In this document: positions 1 to 8,319 of the stretch, in pieces | Layout of the letters: each line of letters starts with the position of its first letter | How positions within the stretch are numbered: the stretch's first letter is position 1 | Origin: Hufsiella ginkgonis | GTDB lineage: Bacteria; Bacteroidota; Bacteroidia; Sphingobacteriales; Sphingobacteriaceae | Reading direction: 5' to 3' | DNA length: 64,000 nt | Assembly: GCF_009834915.1 (NCBI RefSeq) | Contig: NZ_WVHS01000005.1 | Coordinates: 1 to 64,000, forward strand | The notes under the pieces: generated by a model | Told to the model about the DNA's origin: nothing | The model's database searches: none | What the model saw: the letters and a program-made list of their open reading frames with translations, nothing else | Translations under genes and position numbers: made by a program

Positions 1-1
1 C

Positions 2-1138
2 CGCAAAGCCAGCACCACCACCGGCACCACCGACTACATCGGCGGCATCCATTACGGCACCGTCAGCGGGAACTATGTGATTAACTTCATCCAAACCGAA
101 GAAGGCCGTGCCGTGCGCCAATCCGACAATAGTTACAAGTACGAATACAATCTCACCGATCATTTAGGAAACGTTAGAAAAAGCTTCGATATTTATGCGG
201 GAGCCGCAAGGGTGATCCAGTCCGATGATTATTATCCTTTCGGGATGCAGAAGGCGGGGACGGTGCCGGGGAATGCCAATAAGTATCTGTATAATGGAAA
301 GGAAATGCAGGAGGAATTGGGGCAGTATGATTATGGAGCGCGGTTCTATGATCCGGTAATTGGGAGGTGGAACGTGGTCGATCCGCTGGCAGAGATGGGG
401 AGAAGGTGGTCGCCCTATACTTATGCAATGAATAATCCGATTAGATTCATTGATCCCGATGGCATGTGGGCCTATGATGCCAATGGCAATATGTCAACCC
501 GTGATCCTGATGAAATCAGAGATTTTATGAATTCGCATAAAGGCCGTGACGATGAATCTGAAGAGGAAAACAAAGAGCCGAGGTGGGCATCAAAGCCAGG
601 GTTCGGAGTGCATCAGAAAGCGAATGAGAACGGGATATACAGAAATGGGAAAGCAAAGAAGAAATCGCCTGAAGCAGCACTTCAAAAAACAATGATCGAC
701 GCACTGAACGATGCCACTGTGTTCGCTGATGGAGCTGATTTTCAAACAGGAGAGACCTCATTTAGACACTCCATGCGCAATGAAGATACTGACCAAACTG
801 TAGAAGAAGCAATGAATGCTGCTGATGCATTTGTAAGAGCTCAGTTCGCCCAAGCAAAACAATTGTTGAAAGAAGGTAATATCTACGATGCATATTTTGC
901 ATTTGGAGTTGGCCTTCATGCCTTGCAAGATGCTACGTCACCCGCCCATTCAGGATTTCAGCAATGGGGTGACAATGTATCCGCCGGCCGCGTTCTCGGC
1001 CATGTTACGCAAGAAATGTCTTATCCGGGAAATAATAGTAACCTTCAACGGGTTACCAATGTGTATTTAGCCTGGTTCCAAAAAAGCAACGCTCCGTTGC
1101 CTAAGACTAATCTATTCAGGGGTATTCGACACGATTAA
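2..1138 (+). CDS. RHS/YD-repeat protein, C-terminal part, with phospholipase C-like tip (5' partial)
   Basis: The reading frame is open from base 2, so the gene begins outside the window. The first ~150 residues carry the RHS-associated core: a DHLGNVR motif, then [21 protein letters not shown] and ending IDPDGM near nt 466. After that core, RHS proteins change to a variable tip, often a toxin. Here the ~220-residue tip has a Lys/Glu-rich linker and then a pattern [11 protein letters not shown] (His at nt 917 and 947, Asp at 929) followed by GHVTQE (His 1001, Glu 1013). This resembles the HxxxD...PxH...HxxxE zinc ligands of zinc-dependent phospholipase C/S1-P1 nuclease folds. RHS identity is certain; the toxin activity is inferred. 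A small membrane protein starts 2 nt after the stop, which fits a toxin-immunity arrangement. Confidence 0.9.
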   Translation, partial: RKASTTTGTTDYIGGIHYGTVSGNYVINFIQTEEGRAVRQSDNSYKYEYNLTDHLGNVRKSFDIYAGAARVIQSDDYYPFGMQKAGTVPGNANKYLYNGKEMQEELGQYDYGARFYDPVIGRWNVVDPLAEMGRRWSPYTYAMNNPIRFIDPDGMWAYDANGNMSTRDPDEIRDFMNSHKGRDDESEEENKEPRWASKPGFGVHQKANENGIYRNGKAKKKSPEAALQKTMIDALNDATVFADGADFQTGETSFRHSMRNEDTDQTVEEAMNAADAFVRAQFAQAKQLLKEGNIYDAYFAFGVGLHALQDATSPAHSGFQQWGDNVSAGRVLGHVTQEMSYPGNNSNLQRVTNVYLAWFQKSNAPLPKTNLFRGIRHD

Positions 1139-1139
1139 A

Positions 1140-1442
1140 ATGAAAGAAACTATAACTCTGGTAGTACTCTACCTTTTATTCCTTGTACTATCGCTTTTCT
1201 ATCATAGGAGGATGATTTCCACAGAAAGGAAATGGGTCTATATCTCGACTCCTATCTACCTAATTGCCATATGGGGTTACTTTGCCCTGATTCTCAAAAT
1301 ACATCAGTATCTCCGAAACAATAATGTGCTAAAGCTTGATTTTGGACATGCCGAAATATCATTGGTTCTCCTAACGGCTGTATGTTATTTGACGGCAATA
1401 GTGCTTATTATAAGCATACTTTATAAAAGGTCGAAGAGGTAA
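1140..1442 (+). CDS. small three-helix membrane protein, putative immunity protein
   Basis: 100 residues with hydrophobic stretches at about 5-20, 33-52 and 70-94, and a basic C-terminus (YKRSKR), so probably three membrane helices. I recognise no family. The ATG lies one base after the RHS stop codon, which suggests translational coupling. A terminator hairpin follows immediately. In polymorphic toxin loci the gene directly after the RHS tip usually encodes the cognate immunity protein, and a membrane location would suit a toxin acting on phospholipid. That role is inferred from position and topology only. Confidence 0.65.
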   Translation: MKETITLVVLYLLFLVLSLFYHRRMISTERKWVYISTPIYLIAIWGYFALILKIHQYLRNNNVLKLDFGHAEISLVLLTAVCYLTAIVLIISILYKRSKR

Positions 1443-1448
1443 ATAAAG

Positions 1449-1473
1449 AAGCCCGGTGGGATCCGCCGGGCTT
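1449..1473. terminator. bidirectional intrinsic terminator
   Basis: Inverted repeat AAGCCCGGTG / CGCCGGGCTT (10-bp stem with one G-T wobble, 5-nt loop), with T-rich DNA after it on the plus strand. It separates the plus-strand RHS/immunity pair from the minus-strand regulator remnant, so it may serve both. Confidence 0.75.
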
Positions 1474-1478
1474 TTGTG

Positions 1479-1834
1479 TTATTTGGCCAGTTCCTGGATC
1501 TGCCTTTTGGTCAGGAAGGCATCGATGAACGTCTTGACGAGGTGCTTATCCTCCGGGCTTAACTGCTCAACGAGCTTGAACAGCCGTAACAGTTCCTTGT
1601 CGGTCAATTGTGCGGCCACGGCTTCGTCCTGGCTCCCCATCATCAGGAATCGGTCGTGGTATCCAGCGCCTGGGCGAGCTTCTGCAATACGTCCGAAGAA
1701 GGCGCGGACTTCTGCGTCTCGTAACGTCCCACCTGGATGTAGGTTAACCCCACCTTTGCGGCCAGTTCGGCCTGCGTCAGCTTCTTTTCCGTGCGCAGTT
1801 CTTTGATGCGCCCCCCTATGTTTATGCCTGCCAT
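1479..1834 (-). pseudogene. XRE-family transcriptional regulator, frameshifted
   Basis: Starting at 1834, the first 63 residues form a Cro/C1-type helix-turn-helix (LTQAELAAKVGLT, then a YETQKSAPS recognition region), ending ALDTTTDS-stop. In the next frame the expected continuation appears: FLMMGSQDEA, then QLTDKELLRLFKLVEQL and a Lys/Gln-rich end at 1479. Adding one base in the short A-run at 1648-1649 (plus strand) would turn GAT-TCC-TGA into GAT-TTC-CTG and restore a single ~118-residue protein typical of Bacteroidota XRE regulators. So this is either a recent one-base deletion or a sequencing error. A truncated 63-residue HTH protein could still be made. Confidence 0.8.
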
Positions 1835-1859
1835 GTATCGTAGTGCTACCTGTATAGAT

Positions 1860-1867
1860 CAAAAATA
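1860..1867 (-). promoter_or_regulatory. TAnnTTTG-type -7 element of the XRE gene
   Basis: On the minus strand this reads TATTTTTG, a full match to the Bacteroidota -7 consensus TAnnTTTG. It would place the transcript start roughly 20 nt before the XRE start codon. It lies right at the edge of the transposase remnant; no convincing -33 TTG is seen at the right distance. Confidence 0.45.
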
Positions 1868-2632
1868 CTGTTAATAGCCAAAGGTCGGAAAGGTGCCCTG
1901 GTAGCCATCATAAAGGGTGTTAAAAGCGACCAGATCATTAAGGTGCTGGAGAAGATACCCAAAAGAGAACGCAATAAGGTACAGGAAGTTACGCTCGACC
2001 TGGCTGCCACTATGGAACGTATCGTCACGCGAAGTTTCCCTAAGGCCAAACTGGTTTCCGACCGCTTCCATGTACAGCAGTTGGCCACCGATGCCGTCCA
2101 GCAATTACGTATAGAATATCGCTGGCAGGCCATAGACCAGGAAAACCTGGAGATCGAACTGGCCAGAGAGCTTGACAAAGAATATGTACCGGACCTGCTG
2201 GAAAACGGAGATACCAGGAAACAATTACTGGAAAGAAGCCGCTACCTGCTTTTCAAGGATGAGGGCAATTGGGTACCCTCGCAGAATCACCGGGCAGAGA
2301 TCTTGTTCAGGCTGTATCCAGACCTGGAAACAGCGTACAGGCTGAGCAGGAAGCTTTCACATATCTTCAGTTCCACCAAAGACAAGGGAGTTGGCTTTAC
2401 AAAACTGGCACATTGGTACAACCAAGTCGAGCAAGCAGGAATGAAAGCGTTCTCTTCGGTCAGACGTACTATTCAAAATCATTACCTCACCATCCTGAAT
2501 TACTTCGACCATCGAAGTACTAATGCTTCAGCCGAATCCTTCAACGCCAAGATCAAGGCCTTCAGGGCAACGTCCAGAGGCGTAAGAGATACCACCTTCT
2601 TCCTGTTCCGACTCGCTAAAATCTATGCTTAA
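1868..2632 (+). pseudogene. ISL3-family transposase, 5'-truncated remnant
   Basis: Open from about 1868 without a proper start; the first stretch reads AKGRKGALVAIIKGVKS and continues to a stop at 2632. It keeps the catalytic part of an ISL3-type DDE transposase: Asp in VTLDLA, Asp in VSDRFHV and Glu in ASAESFNAKIKAFR. The N-terminal zinc-ribbon and HTH half, about 150 or more residues, and the left end of the element are missing. Downstream, at 2640-2665, the sequence TCCCCCAACTTTTCGTCATG may be the right terminal region of the element; the matching left end is absent. A GTG at 1943 could start a 229-residue product, but a functional transposase is unlikely. Confidence 0.8.
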
Positions 2633-2720
2633 ATCTTATCGTCCCCCAACTTTTCGTCATGATCCACTTTCCTGACTGATCCCTGATCCCGGGGGAGGGC
2701 AAACAAATGACAGAAAAGCA

Positions 2721-2755
2721 AAACGGGAGCTCATTCTTTCGAAAAGCTCCCGTTT
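2721..2755 (-). terminator. intrinsic terminator, minus strand
   Basis: Perfect 11-bp stem AAACGGGAGCT / AGCTCCCGTTT with a 13-nt loop. On the minus strand it is followed by a T-rich tract (TTTTGCTTTT). It lies just after the stop of the weak minus-strand frame ending at 2762, which implies that something is transcribed across 2760-3060 from the right. Confidence 0.7.
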
Positions 2756-2761
2756 CAGACC

Positions 2762-2944
2762 TCATTGTAACCGTAGTTCTCGCTGAGGCATCTCGTTTCG
2801 CGTACCTGACCGACTGACTTCCTTACTCCGTTTAACCGGGATCCGGGTTTTGTCTTTTACCTGCTGCTGCACTCTTCCGTAGAGTCCTGCAGTGCCCGGG
2901 TAACGCCTGGCCAATTTTCCCGCTGTGTTGTCCGGAGACGTCAC
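2762..2944 (-). CDS. possible small hypothetical protein
   Basis: A 60-residue basic frame from a GTG at 2944; the same frame stays open upstream to about 3025 but has no ATG. It contains YPGTAGLYGRVQQQV and many Arg/Lys residues. I recognise no family. The only support is the strong terminator right after the stop and a possible promoter upstream. It could equally be part of a non-coding RNA. Confidence 0.25.
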   Translation of the reverse strand: MTSPDNTAGKLARRYPGTAGLYGRVQQQVKDKTRIPVKRSKEVSRSGTRNEMPQRELRLQ

Positions 2945-3172
2945 TGCATCCTGTTTGGCTTCGATTGTTCCACTGAATAATAGTTGTCGGCTGTTAAGCT
3001 CACCTACATCGCTGTGGTTTTCTCAGGCTGTCAAAGTACGTTGCACTTGATGTAACTAAGGTACGTATTCATTAAAATTTGTCAAGAGCAAAAAGGCCTT
3101 TTTTATAAACACTTTTTTAACAGCTAATGGTGCGTTATCCACACCGCGCTCCCTTACGGAGTTATAAAATGT

Positions 3173-3931
3173 TTATAACTTGTTTTTTTCGGTCAGGTGT
3201 TTCCAGTAACGCCGCGGTACATGTTGCAGGTGAAGCTTCGTATTTTTTCGTTCCCGGATATTTACATGCTTGAAATAATCGTTCCAGAGGCTTTCGTAAA
3301 GTGGTTCCTCTTCGTGAAAAATACCAGCGGTCTCTTTCACTCCCACTGTTCGCTGAAGCGTTACTTCGGTCACTTTCTCGAGGTCGTAATAAATGCCGTA
3401 GTTGCGTTTCATGTCGTAGATCAGCCATCGCTGGTCGGCATATCGTTTCTCAAAATGATTAAGGATTAGCGGCAGCACGTTAAAATCAGGTTCCACTTCG
3501 GCAAAAAAAAGCGAGTCAGACGCAAGCCTGAACCTGACGAAAGCTTCCATCCGGTGTTTTTCGCGGTGTACGCTTTTAGCTACCTGGCTCACACGAAGTA
3601 CGGCGGCATTGGCAAAAGCTTGCTCCACGCGATCCTTTGAAGAGAATATAAGGCGCGTGTAAGCAAATAGCGTATCCTCAATTCCATGCAGTTCTGATAA
3701 AAAGCAAGCATAGAACTGGTGAAACCCGTCTGCTGATAATTTCTTCTTTAACCCGGTGATTACCCGCGCGGCCTTCATAGTATTTGTGGTTACCTCTATG
3801 TCCTGGTCGAAAGCGGAAGGCATATGTGCCCGCGCCCGGCGGATCATGCAGTTGGTCAATTTGCGGTCAAACGCTTCAAATATCGCGGAAAGCATTCCCG
3901 GCCAGGTATGGTCGTACAACAAAATGATCAT
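3173..3931 (-). CDS. DUF4130 / TIGR03915-family putative DNA metabolism protein
   Basis: 252 residues beginning MIILLYDHTWPGMLSAIFEAF, the typical start of the TIGR03915 family. The C-terminal half carries the DUF4130 region (RYADQRWLIYDMKRNYGIYYD, then EEPLYESLWNDYFKHVNIRERKN), whose name in databases points to uracil-DNA-glycosylase-like proteins. The ATG shares one base with the stop of the radical SAM gene (TGATG), so the two are surely co-translated. The family always travels with the radical SAM partner and is thought to act in DNA repair or modification; the reaction is not known to me. Confidence 0.85.
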   Translation of the reverse strand: MIILLYDHTWPGMLSAIFEAFDRKLTNCMIRRARAHMPSAFDQDIEVTTNTMKAARVITGLKKKLSADGFHQFYACFLSELHGIEDTLFAYTRLIFSSKDRVEQAFANAAVLRVSQVAKSVHREKHRMEAFVRFRLASDSLFFAEVEPDFNVLPLILNHFEKRYADQRWLIYDMKRNYGIYYDLEKVTEVTLQRTVGVKETAGIFHEEEPLYESLWNDYFKHVNIRERKNTKLHLQHVPRRYWKHLTEKNKL

Positions 3932-5184
3932 CAGAACAGATTTAGTTGCGTGTAACTGCTCTTTAAAAATTTACTTTGCGATTCCGCCAATATATATTGC
4001 CTGATGCGTGTGCCGGTAAGATCGCGGTGTACATACTCAGATCGTTTGCAGATGATAAAGTACTTTGCCCGGTTAATAGCCACGCCGATACTTCTCAGGT
4101 TCTCCCAATTGAGCTTTTGGAACTTGCGGGCCGCCACGATCTTTTGCGCCGACTGCATCCCGATCCCGGGAACCCGGAGCACCAGGCGCAGGTCGGCAGT
4201 GTTAATATCTACCGGGAAATGATGCAGGTTCCGGATAGCCCAGCTTAGCTTAGGATCGATCTCCAGGTCGAGATGAGGGTCCTGGTCATTCAGGAGCTCC
4301 TCTACATGGAACCCATAAAACCGCATCAGCCAATCTGTTTGATAAAGCCTGTTTTCGCGAAGCGCAGGAACGGCGCTTCCCATTCCAGGCAGGCGCCTGT
4401 CCTGGCTCACCGGCACATATCCCGAATAGTATACCCGTTTAAGGTTAAACGCCTTGTAGAACCGGTGAGCAGTGTACATGATCTCCTTATCTGATTCGCC
4501 GGTTGCGCCGATGATCATCTGGGTACTTTGCCCTGCGGGTGCAAAAAGGGGCGCGTGCCTGAGCACCTTCTTTTCTTCCGCCTTCGCCAGGATCTCGTTG
4601 TTCAGGTAAGTCATGGGCGAGATCATGTCCTTGCGGTCTTTGTCGGGTGCCAGCAACTTAAGTCCTGCCTCCGTGGGAAGCTCAATGTTCACACTAAGCC
4701 GGTCGGCGTATAACCCGGCTTCGTGCATCAGTTCATCGCTGGCGCCGGGAATAGATTTAAGGTGGATGTACCCGTTAAATTTATGTTCGGTCCGCAATTT
4801 CTTCGCTACGCTCACCAGCCGTTCCATGGTATAGTCTGCGTTTTTAAAGATCCCGGAGCTGAGGAACAGGCCTTCGATATAGTTCCGACGGTAAAAATTG
4901 ATGGTAAGGTCTACTACTTCCTGCACCGTGAATGCGGCCCGCCTGATGTCGTTACTTTTACGGGTGACGCAGTAAGCGCAATCGTAAATACAAAAGTTGG
5001 TTAACAGGATCTTAAGAAGCGACACACACCGGCCATCCTCCGTATAGGTGTGACAAATCCCGTTCCCGGTATCTCCCAGTCCTTTATTATCATTCTTCCG
5101 CGTACTTCCGCTTGACGAGCAGGAAATATCATATTTGGCTGCATCCGCCAGTATCGCCAATTTTTCACGTATCCGTTCCGACAT
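3931..5184 (-). CDS. putative DNA modification/repair radical SAM protein (TIGR03916)
   Basis: 417 residues from the ATG at 5184 (MSERIREKLAILADAAKYD); an in-frame start at 5232 would add a hydrophobic 16-residue extension not seen in this family. The radical SAM cluster motif is Cys65-x3-Cys69-x2-Cys72 (NFCIYDCAYC). The C-terminus has a helix-hairpin-helix DNA-binding segment (LVLRVPGIGMQSAQKIVAAR) and a second such region after it. A 4Fe-4S/SAM enzyme acting on nucleic acid is thus likely. It is the first gene of a two-gene operon with the DUF4130 protein and is divergent from the FUSC gene. Confidence 0.88.
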   Translation of the reverse strand: MSERIREKLAILADAAKYDISCSSSGSTRKNDNKGLGDTGNGICHTYTEDGRCVSLLKILLTNFCIYDCAYCVTRKSNDIRRAAFTVQEVVDLTINFYRRNYIEGLFLSSGIFKNADYTMERLVSVAKKLRTEHKFNGYIHLKSIPGASDELMHEAGLYADRLSVNIELPTEAGLKLLAPDKDRKDMISPMTYLNNEILAKAEEKKVLRHAPLFAPAGQSTQMIIGATGESDKEIMYTAHRFYKAFNLKRVYYSGYVPVSQDRRLPGMGSAVPALRENRLYQTDWLMRFYGFHVEELLNDQDPHLDLEIDPKLSWAIRNLHHFPVDINTADLRLVLRVPGIGMQSAQKIVAARKFQKLNWENLRSIGVAINRAKYFIICKRSEYVHRDLTGTRIRQYILAESQSKFLKSSYTQLNLF

Positions 5185-5236
5185 GGTCAAAAATACTAAA
5201 ATAATTAGTAAATTAAAATCCGCTACAATCATTCAG

Positions 5237-5244
5237 TATCTTCG
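5237..5244 (+). promoter_or_regulatory. possible -7 element of the FUSC gene
   Basis: TATCTTCG, one mismatch from TAnnTTTG, about 25 bp before the ATG at 5269 and so giving a leader of roughly 18 nt. No clear -33 TTG. Confidence 0.35.
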
Positions 5245-5268
5245 CATCAGCAAAATCCCTCCGCCCTG

Positions 5269-7416
5269 ATGAAGCAAAGCCGCGAAATCAAACAGTTCAT
5301 TTTCAGTCATTATTTTTCCGACGGGCTGCGGATCGCGTTTGGCGGCCTGCTGCCTGCGGTACTTTTCGCGCAGCTTGGCGACCTGGATATGGGTATCAAT
5401 TTTTCGCTGGGGGCGCTTACGGTAAGCATCGCCGATGCTCCGGGTCCGCAGGTACATAAACGGAACGCGATGCTATTCTGTACATTGTTCATGATCATCT
5501 CGCTGTTGCTTACCGGGCTCATCAACGCATATCCTGTTCTCCTTGCAGCGGAGATTATGGTGCTGTGTTTCTTCTTCTCCATGTTTAATATTTATGGGGT
5601 ACGGGCGGCATCCGTCGGTACTGCGGCGCTCCTGATCATGGTACTGAATATCGACCAGCACCTTACATTTCACGAACTGCTAGTGCATGGCGGCATTATG
5701 CTGGGCGGTTGTGCCTGGTATATGGTGTTCAGCCTGTCTATTACGGGGATTCGCCCCTACCGGCTCGCGCAACAATCGCTGGCGCTTTCGGTACGGCAGG
5801 TCGCCGACTATTTGCGGTTAAAAGCCCTGTTTTACGATAGCGATACCCCCGCCGACGAAACCTATAAAAAGCTGATCTCTCAACAGATCACCGTACACGA
5901 GCACCAGGACAGTACGCGCGAACTGTTATTTAAAAGCAGGCTGCTGATGAAAGAATCGACCAATACGGGCCGCCAGTTGGTGCTGGTATTCGTAGACGTG
6001 GTTGACCTTTTCGAACAGAGCATGGCCACCCATTACGACTACCAGGCGATCCATAAGCAATATGGCCGCACCGGGGTGCTCGAGTCGCTGCAAAGTGTGA
6101 TCGGGAAGCTCGCCGATGAGCTCGAAAACCTCGCCTATTATATCAACAATAACCAGCAGCCGGTGCCGGTTTACCGGTTTCAGCCGGAGCTGGAGCATCT
6201 CAAGATCGTTATCGACCAGGTAGAAAGCGAGCACAAGGTGAACAACCTGGTACTCAAAAAGATCCTGGTAAACGTTCGCAACATCGTAAATCGCCTGCAA
6301 AAGATCTATAGCTACTTCAATCCCACACAATTGGCTTCCGCCAAGATCAGGAGCGAAGCCGATCTGTCCAAATTCGTTTCGCACCAGGACTACGACCCCA
6401 AGTTGTTCCTGGATAACCTGAGCTTTAAATCGTCTGTTTTCAGGTATTCCGTGAGGCTGGCCATCGTTGCGGTAACGGGGTATCTCGCCTCCAAGCTCTT
6501 CCCACTGGGGCATCATAGTTATTGGATCCTGCTTACCATTATCGTGATCGTGAAGCCGGGGTTTAGTCTTACCAAACAGCGTAATTTCCAGCGCGTGGCA
6601 GGAACCATCGCAGGAGCCGCGATCGGGCTACTGATCCTGGCATTTGTGAAGGACCAAAATGCCCGGTTCGTTTTCCTGCTGATCTTTATGATCCTCACGT
6701 ATAGTTTCCAGCGGCTTAACTACGTGATAAGCGTATTGTTCATGACGCCTTATATCCTGATCATGTTCAGTTTTCTTGGCATGGGAAGCCTTAGTACCGC
6801 GCAGGAACGCATTTTCGATACCATCGTGGGATCAGTGATCGCGTTTACGGCCAGTTACCTTATTTTCCCTTCGTGGGAATCGCGGCAGCTAAAAGGATTT
6901 ATGCGCGCTCTTCTCATTTCCAATTATTTTTACCTGCAGAAAGCGGCATACCTGTTAGCCGGCAAACTCCCCGATATGACTGAATACAAGCTCGCCCGCA
7001 AAGCGGTGTATGTAAATTCGGCGAACATGGCTTCCTCATTCCAGCGGATGCTGGCCGAGCCAAAAAGCAAGCAAATGAACCCGAAAAATGTGCACAAGTT
7101 TATTGTGCTTAACCACATGCTTTCGTCGTACACCGCAAACCTCATTTTCCACCTGCTGCAAAGCGAAAACAGGGTCGCCAGCAGCGAACATGTAAAATTG
7201 GTTAAACGTGCTTTGTACGTATTGTCGGCCGCCATTAACAGGCTGCACGCGGAAGGAGAGCCTGATTTTAAAGAGCCCGAGATCGTGCTACGCGGGAAAG
7301 AATTGCCGCCAGCCTTACAAACTGCCGACCATAAACTGGTAAGTGAGCAGCTGGATTTCGTTGTGAACGTAGCTGCGGACATTCAAAAGATCGCGGAAGA
7401 CCCGGAAAGGGTTTAA
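5269..7416 (+). CDS. FUSC-family (YccS/YhfK-like) inner-membrane protein
   Basis: 715 residues. Two hydrophobic blocks of about six helices each (roughly residues 15-165 and 385-525) are separated by a long soluble helical region and followed by a soluble C-terminal part, the usual layout of YccS-type fusaric-acid-resistance/aromatic-acid-exporter relatives. The motif GINFSLGALTVSIADAPGP near residue 45 and HHSYWILLTIIVIVKPGFSLT near 408 are family hallmarks. Probable role is efflux of organic acids, but YccS-type proteins lack a proven substrate. The stop codon overlaps that of the convergent deacetylase-like gene. Confidence 0.85.
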   Translation: MKQSREIKQFIFSHYFSDGLRIAFGGLLPAVLFAQLGDLDMGINFSLGALTVSIADAPGPQVHKRNAMLFCTLFMIISLLLTGLINAYPVLLAAEIMVLCFFFSMFNIYGVRAASVGTAALLIMVLNIDQHLTFHELLVHGGIMLGGCAWYMVFSLSITGIRPYRLAQQSLALSVRQVADYLRLKALFYDSDTPADETYKKLISQQITVHEHQDSTRELLFKSRLLMKESTNTGRQLVLVFVDVVDLFEQSMATHYDYQAIHKQYGRTGVLESLQSVIGKLADELENLAYYINNNQQPVPVYRFQPELEHLKIVIDQVESEHKVNNLVLKKILVNVRNIVNRLQKIYSYFNPTQLASAKIRSEADLSKFVSHQDYDPKLFLDNLSFKSSVFRYSVRLAIVAVTGYLASKLFPLGHHSYWILLTIIVIVKPGFSLTKQRNFQRVAGTIAGAAIGLLILAFVKDQNARFVFLLIFMILTYSFQRLNYVISVLFMTPYILIMFSFLGMGSLSTAQERIFDTIVGSVIAFTASYLIFPSWESRQLKGFMRALLISNYFYLQKAAYLLAGKLPDMTEYKLARKAVYVNSANMASSFQRMLAEPKSKQMNPKNVHKFIVLNHMLSSYTANLIFHLLQSENRVASSEHVKLVKRALYVLSAAINRLHAEGEPDFKEPEIVLRGKELPPALQTADHKLVSEQLDFVVNVAADIQKIAEDPERV

Positions 7417-8312
7417 AAAAACAGTTCCTGTGCCAGCCTGAAGGTATTGCAATGGGCCTCCACGATGTCGATGATCCCCGGTGAGTAGCCGCCGCCCATG
7501 CTTACCTGCACCGGGACCTTACGGGAGTGGCAAAGCTCCAGGACCAATTTATCGCGGGCAGCGCATCCTTGCCGTGTTAGCTTCAAACGGCCCAGGTTAT
7601 CGGTAGCGAGCACATCCACCCCGGAGAGGAAAAACACGAAGCCTGGTTTTACGCGGTCGAACAAAGGAACCAGGGTTTGTTCAAGGGTCGAAAGATAGGT
7701 GTCGTCGCCTGTCCCATCGGCGAGACCGATGTCAAGGTCTGATTTTTCCTTCCTGAACGGGAAATTATATTCCGCGTGCATGGAAAACGTGAATACGCGT
7801 TCTTCACTTTTAAAGATCTCGGCGGTGCCGTTCCCCTGGTGCACATCCAGGTCCACGACCAGGATCGCGTCCGCCAGCTTTTCGGCCAGCAGGAAATTTG
7901 CGGCGATCGCCTGGTCGTTAAGCAGGCAAAAACCTTCGGCCCAATTTGATCCGGCATGGTGCGTGCCGCCTGCCACGTTAAAGGCGATGCCGCTTTCGAG
8001 CGCGAACCGGCAACAGGCGACGGTACCGCCGGCGATGATCATTTCGCGGTCAACCAGCTGCCGCGTCAACGGGAAACCTGTTCTCCGGATCTCTGCAGGA
8101 GACAGCCGTAGGTCGCGCAGCCGCTCCCAATAGTTTTTCTCATGTGTAAGCAGGATGACTTCTTCCGACACCTTGACGGGCGGGAAAAGGTCGTCTTCCA
8201 GGATTGTGCCTTCATAGCGTAGCTGTTCCGGGATAAGCCCGTACTTGATCATCGGGAACCTATGGCCTTCCGCCAGCGGTAAGATGTAAGCCGGGTCGTA
8301 AGCTATTTTCAT
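7413..8312 (-). CDS. histone-deacetylase-family zinc hydrolase
   Basis: 299 residues from the ATG at 8312 (MKIAYDPAYILPLAEGHRFP); this start sits just after the kynureninase stop, and an upstream in-frame ATG would overlap that gene. Catalytic His118-His119 (GGTHHAGSNWAEGFC), zinc ligands Asp156 and His158 (DLDVHQGNGTAE) and Asp238 (TDNLGRL) are all present. The family removes acyl groups from amines: histone-like lysines, acetylpolyamines, acetoin-related substrates. The pairing with kynureninase is notable and may hint at an N-acyl or N-formyl kynurenine substrate, which is speculation. The stop overlaps the FUSC stop in a shared TTTAAA. Confidence 0.88.
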   Translation of the reverse strand: MKIAYDPAYILPLAEGHRFPMIKYGLIPEQLRYEGTILEDDLFPPVKVSEEVILLTHEKNYWERLRDLRLSPAEIRRTGFPLTRQLVDREMIIAGGTVACCRFALESGIAFNVAGGTHHAGSNWAEGFCLLNDQAIAANFLLAEKLADAILVVDLDVHQGNGTAEIFKSEERVFTFSMHAEYNFPFRKEKSDLDIGLADGTGDDTYLSTLEQTLVPLFDRVKPGFVFFLSGVDVLATDNLGRLKLTRQGCAARDKLVLELCHSRKVPVQVSMGGGYSPGIIDIVEAHCNTFRLAQELFF

Positions 8313-8319
8313 GGAATGA

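Larger units (their letters stand above)
2633..3172. other. 540-bp interval with little coding content
   Basis: Between the transposase remnant and the DUF4130 gene. It contains the probable right end of the IS remnant (2640-2665), a strong hairpin at 2721-2755, one weak minus-strand reading frame (2762-2944) and an AT-rich stretch at 3060-3120. On the minus strand of that stretch, a TTGACA at about 3086-3081 is followed 16 nt later by TACCTTAG, a possible promoter. I compared the region by eye with the conserved cores of RNase P RNA and tmRNA and saw no match. A small untranslated RNA running from about 3050 to 2720 on the minus strand is possible. Confidence 0.5.

Noticed and set aside
1456-1806. 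116-residue plus-strand frame over the XRE remnant
   Set aside because: Ser/Pro/Arg-rich shadow of the minus-strand regulator, which has a clear HTH.
2720-3060. RNase P RNA or tmRNA in the gap
   Set aside because: Neither the GAGGAAAGUCC-type core of RNase P nor the tRNA-like ends of tmRNA could be found on either strand.
5188-5195. TATTTTTG as a normal promoter with leader for the radical SAM gene
   Set aside because: Only 3 bp before the start codon, so it cannot give an ordinary leader; kept only as part of the leaderless hypothesis.
5926-6516. 196-residue minus-strand frame in the FUSC gene
   Set aside because: Lies within the soluble middle of the FUSC protein on the other strand; no family resemblance.
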